From Bacteroidota bacterium (lineage in GTDB: Bacteria; Bacteroidota; UBA10030; UBA6906), in contig JAERML010000138.1 in NCBI GenBank assembly GCA_016844425.1, positions 3,267 through 9,025 on the forward strand: a stretch of 5,759 nucleotides of DNA, in the 5' to 3' direction. The position numbers and the translations under genes are program-made. The notes below the pieces were generated by a model. It saw nothing but the letters and a program-made list of their open reading frames with translations, had not been told where the DNA came from and did no database searches. This document shows positions 1 through 5,512 of the stretch, one piece after another (within the stretch, counting starts at the first letter, position 1; each line of letters starts with the position of its first letter).

Positions 1-225
1 GCGCTGGCGTTGGGGGGTACCGCACCGGCGGTGATGAATGCGGCCAACGAGGTGGCGGTGCAACTCTTCCTGGAAGAACGGCTGCCGTTCAATCAGATTC
101 CTTCCGTAATCGAGGATGCGCTTGCCAACCACACGCGGAACCACCAATGCACGCTCGATGATATCATTCTCGCTGACAGAACGTCGCGTGAACATGTAAT
201 GCATCAAGTCTCGCTTACTCAATAG
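1..225 (+). CDS. dxr: 1-deoxy-D-xylulose 5-phosphate reductoisomerase, C-terminal fragment (5' end outside window)
   Basis: The reading frame is open from the first base and ends at TAG 223-225, giving the last 74 residues of the protein. DXR is a cytoplasmic NADPH-dependent enzyme that rearranges and reduces 1-deoxy-D-xylulose 5-phosphate to 2-C-methyl-D-erythritol 4-phosphate, the committed step of the MEP isoprenoid pathway. The signature seen is P-A-V-M-N-A-A-N-E-V-A-V followed by a bulky F-L and an 'LPFNQIPSVIEDAL' helix. This matches the C-terminal helical domain of the family (E. coli has A-L-N-A-A-N-E at the equivalent place). The tail 'LADRTSREHV' corresponds to the usual A-D-x-x-A-R-x-x-A ending. 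The NADPH-binding and catalytic domains lie upstream of the window. The stop is 8 bp before rseP, so the two are probably co-transcribed. An internal ATG or TTG start is not credible because the homology runs off the left edge. Confidence 0.93.
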   Translation, partial: ALALGGTAPAVMNAANEVAVQLFLEERLPFNQIPSVIEDALANHTRNHQCTLDDIILADRTSREHVMHQVSLTQ

Positions 226-233
226 GGATATTA

Positions 234-1598
234 ATGCAATTCCTCGACACATTGTTTTATTTTGTCCTGACTCTCGGGGTTCTGGTTTTCGTCCATGAGT
301 TCGGACATTTCATTGCTGCAAAAATGTGCGGCATGCGTGCTGAAGTCTTTGCGCTGGGGATGGGGCACCGCCTGTTCGGTTACAACAGGGTAACAGGATT
401 CAGCTTCTGGAAGCTCCCTGAGAATGTTGATCTGCAGGGGAATACGGACTACCGCGTGGCGGCATTTCCTATTGGGGGCTATGTCAAGATCTCCGGCATG
501 ATTGACGAGAGCTTCGACACCGGGTTTATCGGCACAACACCAGAGCCGTGGGAATTCCGTGCCAAACCCATCTGGCAACGGATGGTAGTGATCTCTGCGG
601 GAGTCATCATGAACATTCTTCTCGCGATTGTCATCTTTTGGGGAATCAACTACGCGCAGGGGAAAATTATTCGTGAAACGACTGAGATTGGATATGTCGC
701 GGAAGGAAGTCCGGCAGCTACTGGTGGTCTGAAGGCGGGCGATCGAATTCTCAGGATTAATGGAGAACCGGTCACTCACTGGGATGGTATCTATACCTCC
801 ATCTATCTTGAGACAAGTGGCAGTGACGTTGTCATCGATGTTCTCCGCGAAGGCAGGGAGATAATGCTTGAAATCCCCCGCGCAGCGATTCCGGAGCCGA
901 CGGAAATCTCATTCGGCATCATCCCGATCAATACAGAAGTCATCATCAACACGGTGGAGCCGGGCAAGCCGGCAGACCTGCTTGGCCTGAAACCGTTGGA
1001 TGTTCTTGTCTCATTGAACGGTACTCCAATCAAGTACAATCAGAAAGTGGTTGATCTTGTAAAGGCAAGCGCTGGGAAACCTCTTGAAGTGGAATGGCGT
1101 CGGGGCACGGTGTTGCTCAAAGGGACAACCGTACCTACTGACGATGGCCGGATCGGGATTTCGTTGGAGGCCCGATATACGGGACCGATGACAAGAGTGC
1201 AATATTCCATCCTTGAGGCGTTTCCGGAAGGCGTCAGAGATATTATCAAGGTTACAGGTCTTTCCGTTCAACAAATCTGGCAGATGGTTAGTGGTAAGGT
1301 GGAGTTTAGCAAAAATGTCGGCGGCCCGATCAAGATTGCCCAGATGGCCACACAGACTGCTGAGCTCGGAATTGTCAGCTATCTGGGATTCATGGCTCTG
1401 TTGAGTATCAGTCTGGCTGTTTTGAACATCCTCCCGTTTCCCGCATTGGATGGGGGACACTTAGTGTTTCTGATCTACGAGGGGATCTTTCGTCGGGAGA
1501 TTCCAGTGAAAATCAAAATGGGACTTCAGAAAGCGGGCATCGTCCTTCTCCTGACGTTCATGGCATTTGTTGTCTATAATGATATTGTGAATTTCTGA
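234..1598 (+). CDS. rseP: RseP-type intramembrane zinc metalloprotease (site-2 protease, M50B) with two PDZ domains
   Basis: This 454-residue protein has the usual length of RseP (about 450). It is an inner-membrane protease that cuts transmembrane segments of anti-sigma factors after a first periplasmic cleavage and also clears leftover signal peptides. The zinc motif H-E-F-G-H is at residues 21-25 inside the first membrane helix (about 4-26). A second helix starts near residue 117 and contains A-G-V-I-M-N (122-127). Two tandem periplasmic PDZ domains follow (about 153-221 and 235-306), each with the G-L-K-x-x-D core. The third helix (about 380-403) ends in N-I-L-P-F-P-A-L-D-G-G-H (398-409), supplying the third zinc ligand, D406. 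A last helix lies near 430-450. All catalytic residues are present, so it should be active. The ATG at 234 is preceded by AGGGA (224-228), which overlaps the dxr stop codon, with 5 nt spacing. The GV in place of the proteobacterial GP in helix 2 agrees with a Bacteroidota-like lineage. Confidence 0.97.
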   Translation: MQFLDTLFYFVLTLGVLVFVHEFGHFIAAKMCGMRAEVFALGMGHRLFGYNRVTGFSFWKLPENVDLQGNTDYRVAAFPIGGYVKISGMIDESFDTGFIGTTPEPWEFRAKPIWQRMVVISAGVIMNILLAIVIFWGINYAQGKIIRETTEIGYVAEGSPAATGGLKAGDRILRINGEPVTHWDGIYTSIYLETSGSDVVIDVLREGREIMLEIPRAAIPEPTEISFGIIPINTEVIINTVEPGKPADLLGLKPLDVLVSLNGTPIKYNQKVVDLVKASAGKPLEVEWRRGTVLLKGTTVPTDDGRIGISLEARYTGPMTRVQYSILEAFPEGVRDIIKVTGLSVQQIWQMVSGKVEFSKNVGGPIKIAQMATQTAELGIVSYLGFMALLSISLAVLNILPFPALDGGHLVFLIYEGIFRREIPVKIKMGLQKAGIVLLLTFMAFVVYNDIVNF

Positions 1599-1634
1599 CG
1601 CTTTTAACCTCCCGCCCCACAAGCTGACCCCGAA

Positions 1635-1649
1635 CACACGCTTCGTGTG
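1635..1649 (+). other. Small perfect hairpin after rseP (possible weak transcript end)
   Basis: CACACG (1635-1640), loop CTT (1641-1643) and CGTGTG (1644-1649) form a perfect 6-bp stem 36 nt after the rseP stop. It is not followed directly by a T tract; the nearest T-rich run (TTTTGTTT) is more than 20 nt further on. It may stabilise or pause the dxr-rseP transcript, but it does not meet the usual criteria for an intrinsic terminator. Confidence 0.3.
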
Positions 1650-1677
1650 ACGTAGGTCTCCCCAGCCCCCCTTTTGT

Positions 1678-1706
1678 TTGCAATAGTGTTTGCGATTCGT
1701 TATACT
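1678..1706 (+). promoter_or_regulatory. Predicted promoter for the Ig/Fn3-like - FecR gene pair
   Basis: A -35-like TTGCAA (1678-1683) is separated by exactly 17 bp from a -10-like TATACT (1701-1706; 5 of 6 match to TATAAT). Transcription would start near 1713 and leave a leader of about 60 nt before the ATG at 1772. The same stretch also resembles the Bacteroidota-type promoter, with TTTG at 1677-1680 and TATACTTTG at 1701-1709, though the spacing inside the latter is not the exact TAnnTTTG form. It is the only convincing promoter seen in the window. Confidence 0.65.
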
Positions 1707-1720
1707 TTGAACGCGAATCG
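1693..1720. promoter_or_regulatory. Inverted repeat bracketing the -10 box (operator candidate)
   Basis: CGATTCG (1693-1699) and CGAATCG (1714-1720) are perfect 7-bp reverse complements separated by 14 bp. The -10 hexamer TATACT lies inside the spacer. The half-site centres are 21 bp apart, two helical turns, so a dimeric regulator could contact both arms on one face of the DNA and block RNA polymerase. The arms are seen directly; the regulatory role is inferred and no regulator gene is present. Confidence 0.4.
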
Positions 1721-1760
1721 GCGGGAATACGGGGATTTTACCCGCTGTCATTGAACAACG

Positions 1761-1768
1761 AAGGGGGA
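1761..1768 (+). promoter_or_regulatory. Strong ribosome binding site that fixes the start at ATG 1772
   Basis: AAGGGGGA (1761-1768) lies just upstream of the ATG at 1772-1774. It rules out the in-frame TTG at 1751, which would place this purine run inside the coding sequence. It also argues against the out-of-frame ATG at 1768, which overlaps the purine run. Confidence 0.75.
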
Positions 1769-1771
1769 TGT

Positions 1772-2830
1772 ATGACACTCAACTCTCATTCACGAGCGCT
1801 CCCCAACGCTTTTGTTCCAGCCTTTCTGATTCTGTTTCTCTGCCTTACCACGGTGGGATTTGGACAGCCCGTTTTTGACGTACAAACCCAAACTGCCCCC
1901 GTGAATACTCTGTCCATTTCGGATGTTGATTTTGTCAATTCAACGACACCAAAGTGGCTTTTTACCGTAAACATCAGGGTTCTAGATGGGAGTACTCGTT
2001 CAGCAACAATGGAGATTAATGCGAGTTTCATGTTCCCCGATGAAACACGTAGCGTAGTACTCCTCGTAACCGAGCCTTTCCCTGTCATGGGCACGCGTAC
2101 CGTCACAAACCTCGATCTTGGACGGACCATCCCCTTGGTGACTCACACAGTTGACCAAGTGTCCAAGCGACGCTTGGAAGAGACGGCTCTTCCCTCGGGC
2201 ACGCTCCCGGCGGGCGTGTACAGTTTCGCCGTCACGGTTCGAGATTCGACGAGTACCTCTGGAACGACCTTCCAAATCGTTATATCAAACCCATCCACGG
2301 TCCAGCTCCTCTCGCCAATGGACGGGGATTCGTTTGTCAATCCTCTCCCTTTGTTCCAGTGGCAATACGATGGGCCATCATCACGAATTTCAGTATTCGA
2401 GAAACTCCCCGGACAGAACTCACTGGAGGAAGCAGCTTCCGGCATCCCGCACCTTTCTGCCACCGTTCAGGCAAAGTCGTTCCAGTATCCCAGCAGTGGA
2501 GCCCGAATCCTGGAGCCGGGTAAGACCTACGTGTGGTTTGTGGAAGGACTTGTGGGCACGTCGGGAGGCACTGTGGCCGCTCTCAAAAGCGAGCTCCGGT
2601 CTTTTGTTGTGGCAGGAAGTGGTGGCTTGTCTTTGTCTTCGTTGCTGGATGAACTTGAACGTGCGCTCCCCCAGTATCAATCGCTATTCGACCAAATCCG
2701 GGCGCAAGGGCTGGCACCATCGGGCTCTATCCGCTTGAACGGTACGGCGGTATCCATTGGAGAACTTATGAACCTGTTGAACAGGTTCCGCATGGATCCG
2801 GAAGCAGTAACCACTGCGGAACTCCAATAG
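1772..2830 (+). CDS. Exported protein of unknown function with a C-terminal Ig/Fn3-like domain
   Basis: I do not recognise a named family. The 352-residue product starts with a signal peptide: a hydrophobic core at about residues 14-30 (F-V-P-A-F-L-I-L-F-L-C-L) and likely cleavage after G31 before Q32. C24 is not in a proper lipobox, so a lipoprotein is unlikely. Residues 33-175 are rich in alternating hydrophobic and Ser/Thr residues and look like beta-sandwich. Residues 178-281 read like an Ig/Fn3 domain: L-L-S-P at 179-182, F-Q-W-Q around W197, P-G-K-T-Y-V-W-F-V around Y253-W255 and an S-F-V-V end strand. Residues 286-352 are mostly helical (S-L-L-D-E-L-E-R-A-L), with a short G-S-I-R-L-N-G hairpin. 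It is the first gene after the promoter at 1678-1706 and lies 21 bp from the FecR-domain gene, so the two are probably made together. The likely location is periplasm or cell surface. The function is not known from sequence. Confidence 0.85.
   Translation: MTLNSHSRALPNAFVPAFLILFLCLTTVGFGQPVFDVQTQTAPVNTLSISDVDFVNSTTPKWLFTVNIRVLDGSTRSATMEINASFMFPDETRSVVLLVTEPFPVMGTRTVTNLDLGRTIPLVTHTVDQVSKRRLEETALPSGTLPAGVYSFAVTVRDSTSTSGTTFQIVISNPSTVQLLSPMDGDSFVNPLPLFQWQYDGPSSRISVFEKLPGQNSLEEAASGIPHLSATVQAKSFQYPSSGARILEPGKTYVWFVEGLVGTSGGTVAALKSELRSFVVAGSGGLSLSSLLDELERALPQYQSLFDQIRAQGLAPSGSIRLNGTAVSIGELMNLLNRFRMDPEAVTTAELQ
2770..2788. repeat. 19-bp perfect palindrome inside the 3' end of the Ig/Fn3-like gene
   Basis: GAACCTGTT (2770-2778), a central G (2779) and AACAGGTTC (2780-2788) are exact reverse complements. 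It could be a DNA-binding site, or an RNA hairpin of 7 bp with a TTGAA loop, 64 nt before the FecR-domain gene start. It encodes M-N-L-L-N-R-F, so chance within coding sequence cannot be excluded. Confidence 0.5.
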
Positions 2831-2851
2831 CATGACAAATGAGGGGACCAT

Positions 2852-3553
2852 ATGAAAACAATCACACATATTCTACTCGTGGCATTTGCCTCCGGACTGC
2901 TTGTCCCGACGGCCGCCCTGGCACTTCCCCCTGCCGAACCCACCGTTGCGCTCGTCAGTAAGGTGATTCTGGACGTCACACGTAAGGAGATTGGGAAAGA
3001 CTGGCAAAAGGCCAAACGCGGAGAAACGCTGGCTTCTGGAGATAAGGTAAAGACTGGCGTGCAATCTGTTGCGATTATCAAGTTTAAGGACAACAGCCTT
3101 GTACGGGTGCGTGAAAAGACTGAGCTGACGGTGACGGGCACCGTTAGTGGCAGCGCATTTTCCAAGTCGGTGAATATTCAGAAGGGCGTTGTGGGCTTTA
3201 ACGTGCAGAAACAGCGCGCTAATGAAGAGTTCCGGTTTTCTTCACCGACATCCGTCGCTTCGATCCGCGGAACAGGTGGTTCTCTAACTATTAACACATC
3301 GGACACTCTCGTTGTGACCGAAGGGCTGGTCCGTTTGACGAACAACATCTCGTCCAACTTTGTTGATGTGAACGCGGGCTTCACAGGTATTTCGAATCCC
3401 GACGGGACGATCTCGACCCGGCCGTCGACCCCCGCGGAACGGGCAGCCGCCGAGAACGCGGCACGGATAACGGAGCAGGATAACCGACTCGAGTTCGAGT
3501 TGCGTAACAGCCAGGGGAATTCCAAACGTCTCATCATTGACTACAAGGAATAA
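2852..3553 (+). CDS. Exported FecR-domain protein
   Basis: The 233-residue product has a clear signal peptide: M-K-T at the start, hydrophobic core 7-18 and an A-L-A motif with cleavage after residue 24. A FecR domain (Pfam FecR type) covers about residues 53-150: R-G-E-T-L-A-S-G-D-K-V-K-T-G (56-69), I-I-K-F-K-D-N-S-L-V-R-V (75-86), an I-Q-K-G-V-V strand (109-114) and S-P-T-S-V-A-S-I-R-G-T (131-141). The C-terminal tail (about 185-233) is charged and Ala-rich with a P-A-E-R-A-A-A-E helix. Classical FecR anti-sigma regulators have a cytoplasmic sigma-binding N-terminus and one transmembrane helix. This protein has neither, so it is probably a freely exported periplasmic or surface FecR-fold protein rather than an anti-sigma factor. 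A Shine-Dalgarno GAGGGGA (2841-2847) lies 4 nt before the ATG. It follows the Ig/Fn3-like gene by 21 bp and ends before a strong terminator. The ligand is unknown. Confidence 0.9.
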   Translation: MKTITHILLVAFASGLLVPTAALALPPAEPTVALVSKVILDVTRKEIGKDWQKAKRGETLASGDKVKTGVQSVAIIKFKDNSLVRVREKTELTVTGTVSGSAFSKSVNIQKGVVGFNVQKQRANEEFRFSSPTSVASIRGTGGSLTINTSDTLVVTEGLVRLTNNISSNFVDVNAGFTGISNPDGTISTRPSTPAERAAAENAARITEQDNRLEFELRNSQGNSKRLIIDYKE

Positions 3554-3623
3554 TTTCAGATACACGCCGGACGCAATGGCATGAGCGCCGTTTCTGTTGA
3601 CGCTGGTAGCATGTTCTAAACAT

Positions 3624-3660
3624 AGGGGCCCTGTGACGAAGTCGCCGAGGGCCCTTTGTT
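3624..3660 (+). terminator. Intrinsic terminator after the FecR-domain gene
   Basis: GGGCCCT (3626-3632) pairs perfectly with AGGGCCC (3648-3654). The stem extends outward by a G-U pair (3625/3655) and an A-U pair (3624/3656), giving 9 bp with a 15-nt loop. The loop holds a minor GAC-GAA-GTC mini-stem (3635-3643). A T-rich tail TTTGTTGTT follows directly. It lies 70 nt after the FecR stop and should separate that unit from the barrel gene. A 5-bp hairpin ATGTT-CTA-AACAT (3611-3623) sits right before it. Confidence 0.8.
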
Positions 3661-3721
3661 GTTGATAGACATTTGTTCAACTGAACTCCCCTGCCCAATG
3701 TACATTCACGATTTCGCGCGG

Positions 3722-5509
3722 ATGCGCTTCATCCGTTATCGCAGACGCGCGATTCTTCCGTTTTGTTCCCTCGTCCTCATTGGCTTTACCGTCTATGCCC
3801 AGATCAGCACCAAGGTCAGTTCCATTGTCCCGTCACAGACAACTGCGAAAAGTCCCTTGACGGTCAGGGCCGAACTTCTGCAAGGTGAAGCAATCGAACG
3901 GGTGTATCTTCTGTATCGTTCGTTTGGAGCGAGCGATTACACTCACATCGAGATGGATGTGGTGGGAAATGTCGCAACCGTCACCATCCCGGGGCGCGAA
4001 GTAGTTGAGCCGTTTATCGACTACTATATTGTCCTCGCCAACCGTTCTGGTCTTCTTGAATCCTACCCCCTGAGCGAAAACGCCGATCCGTTCTCCACAC
4101 CTCCCGGAAAGACTTTGCAGATTCCGGTGCGCGCCGAGGAAACAGCGGATGCACAGGTCGTGTTTCTCAGTCCTGAACCGTCTGCTCGTGTTTCCTCTGA
4201 ACAACTTGTAGTTGCCGTCTCTCTCCTGCGCGCCGATTCCATTGTTGTACGACGTGCAACACAGATCCTGATGGATGGTATCGACATCACCACAGACGCG
4301 GTATTCGCGGATGACATGATTGTGTATGCACCGGAGAACCTTTCGGTGAGCCTTGCACCTGGTTTACATCGGGTGACCGTCCGGCTTTTCAACCGCGAAG
4401 GCAATCTGCATCGGAGTGCCAGCCTCAGTTTTTCAGTCACGGGCGAGGGCCAGACGCTCGAGTTGCAGGATCAAGGATATCCGATCCGGTATGGCGTTTC
4501 GGTCCAACTGGAGTCACGTCATGAGCAGATTGGCTCGGCAGGAACGTGGTATAACCGTGGCGGAGTGCAGTTCCATGCGACTTCTGGCGAATACCGATTC
4601 ACTTCCAATCTGTTTGTTACGTCCGACGAGAAAAACTCAGTGCAACCCCAGAACCGCTACTTCGCAGGGCTTGAATCCCCTTGGATCCGTGTGGGGTACG
4701 GCGACAGCTATCCCTCCTTTCCCAATCTCGTGTTGAGCGGAAAGCGGGTGCGGGGCCTTACCTCGTCCGTCCGTCTTGGATTGTTCAACGTTGACCTTGC
4801 ACTTGGCAAGACCAACCGCGCTGTGGATGGCTTGCTGCTGAAGTCTATTCCCATCGACAGCCTTGGCCAAGAACAGGTTCGCGATCCGCAGGCCGCGTAT
4901 GCCCCTCTGAACGATGCCACGTGGGAGACCTGGCAGTTTGGATTTACCTGGCTTAAGTCGAAAGACGACATCACTTCGATTGCATACGGCACGCGCCCGC
5001 AGGAAAACCTTGTTGTAGGAACGGACTTTAGTGTGAAGCTTGACGAAAAGCGGATCGAGCTGACGGGGCAGGGCGCGTTTAGCGCATTCAACAGTGATAT
5101 CTCCAGCGGCAACTTCACCGACGCATACATCGACACGGTGTACCCGAAGGAAGCATCCAGAATAAAGGGCCTAAGGGATATTCTCGGCGACTTCATTACC
5201 GTTAACGACAACCTCAAGCCGTTGGGATTCGACCGTCTCTCCACTCTCTCCTACGAGGTCTCGTTGGGTCTCAATTACTTTGACAACGGCTTCAAGTTCC
5301 TGTATCTTTTCCGCGGGAGCGACTACAACTCCTTCGGACAGACCTTCCTCAGAAAGGACATTCAAGGCTTCAATATCTCCGACCGGATAAGACTTGTAGA
5401 TAATCAGGTTTTTGCCGTCCTCGGGTTCGAACGGCTTCAAGACAACACCAGCAAAACCAGGGTCGCAACAACAACCTTCACCAATTTCAACATGGCGGTC
5501 AGTTACTAA
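3722..5509 (+). CDS. Ig-like/outer-membrane beta-barrel protein, interrupted by a frameshift at its 3' part
   Basis: The frame up to the TAA at 5507-5509 gives 595 residues from ATG 3722. I chose this start because it gives a compact signal peptide: R-Y-R-R-R (5-9), hydrophobic core 10-25 and cleavage at Y-A|Q (26/27). ATG 3698 is an alternative; neither has a clear Shine-Dalgarno, and TTG 3656 lies in the terminator. Residues about 30-130 form an Ig-like domain (V-Y-L-L-Y, a D-Y-Y-I strand, then L-L-E-S-Y-P). Residues 144-239 form a second (V-F-L-S-P-E-P-S-A-R-V, an I-L-M-D-G-I-D-I-T strand and P-G-L-H-R-V-T-V). From about 240 onward, alternating aromatic and polar strands with N/D/G-rich turns suggest an outer-membrane beta-barrel. 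The barrel continues in another frame after the stop, so as written the last strands are missing, which would likely prevent a stable barrel. No promoter was found between the terminator and the start. The specific function is unknown. Confidence 0.75.
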   Translation: MRFIRYRRRAILPFCSLVLIGFTVYAQISTKVSSIVPSQTTAKSPLTVRAELLQGEAIERVYLLYRSFGASDYTHIEMDVVGNVATVTIPGREVVEPFIDYYIVLANRSGLLESYPLSENADPFSTPPGKTLQIPVRAEETADAQVVFLSPEPSARVSSEQLVVAVSLLRADSIVVRRATQILMDGIDITTDAVFADDMIVYAPENLSVSLAPGLHRVTVRLFNREGNLHRSASLSFSVTGEGQTLELQDQGYPIRYGVSVQLESRHEQIGSAGTWYNRGGVQFHATSGEYRFTSNLFVTSDEKNSVQPQNRYFAGLESPWIRVGYGDSYPSFPNLVLSGKRVRGLTSSVRLGLFNVDLALGKTNRAVDGLLLKSIPIDSLGQEQVRDPQAAYAPLNDATWETWQFGFTWLKSKDDITSIAYGTRPQENLVVGTDFSVKLDEKRIELTGQGAFSAFNSDISSGNFTDAYIDTVYPKEASRIKGLRDILGDFITVNDNLKPLGFDRLSTLSYEVSLGLNYFDNGFKFLYLFRGSDYNSFGQTFLRKDIQGFNISDRIRLVDNQVFAVLGFERLQDNTSKTRVATTTFTNFNMAVSY

Positions 5510-5512
5510 CTC
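5503..5512 (+). other. Probable one-base frameshift site in the barrel gene
   Basis: The barrel frame ends ...A-V-S-Y-stop at TTAC-TAA (stop 5507-5509). Reading from TCG 5511 in the next frame gives S-R-T-E-I-P-N-V-T-I-G-F with no gap in sense. Removing one A from TTACTAACTCG restores an uninterrupted S-Y-Y-S-R-T-E-I. The site lacks a slippery run, and no Shine-Dalgarno-like stimulator lies upstream, so mutation or sequencing/assembly error is more likely than programmed frameshifting. Confidence 0.75.

Noticed and set aside
231..779. Long open frame on the - strand opposite the start of rseP (182 codons)
   Set aside because: It lies wholly antisense to the catalytic part of rseP, whose motifs are unmistakable. 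The translation has no recognisable domain and its ends follow the codon pattern of rseP.
1751..1771. TTG 1751 as an earlier start of the Ig/Fn3-like gene
   Set aside because: It would place the AAGGGGG ribosome site inside the coding sequence and has no ribosome site of its own. ATG 1772 is well placed and begins a better signal peptide.
1835..1850. Possible lipobox around Cys24 of the Ig/Fn3-like protein
   Set aside because: The residue before the Cys is Leu, not Gly/Ala/Ser, and the Cys sits inside the hydrophobic core rather than at its end.
2151..2738. + strand open frame (195 codons) inside the Ig/Fn3-like gene
   Set aside because: Its Arg/Ser/Trp-rich composition is typical of an out-of-frame reading. 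The main frame has the signal peptide, ribosome site and domain signatures.
3487..3500. Inverted/tandem repeat ACTCGA-GT-TCGAGT near the end of the FecR-domain gene
   Set aside because: It is short, within coding sequence (L-E-F-E-L), and easily explained by repeated Leu/Glu/Phe codons.
3656..3721. TTG 3656 as the start of the barrel gene
   Set aside because: The codon lies in the T tail of the terminator hairpin, has no ribosome site, and would add a polar extension before the signal peptide.
5495..5512. Programmed +1 frameshifting of the prfB kind at TAC-TAA-C
   Set aside because: TAA followed by C is a weak stop context, but the P-site codon TAC cannot re-pair well in the +1 frame, and no upstream Shine-Dalgarno-like stimulator is visible.
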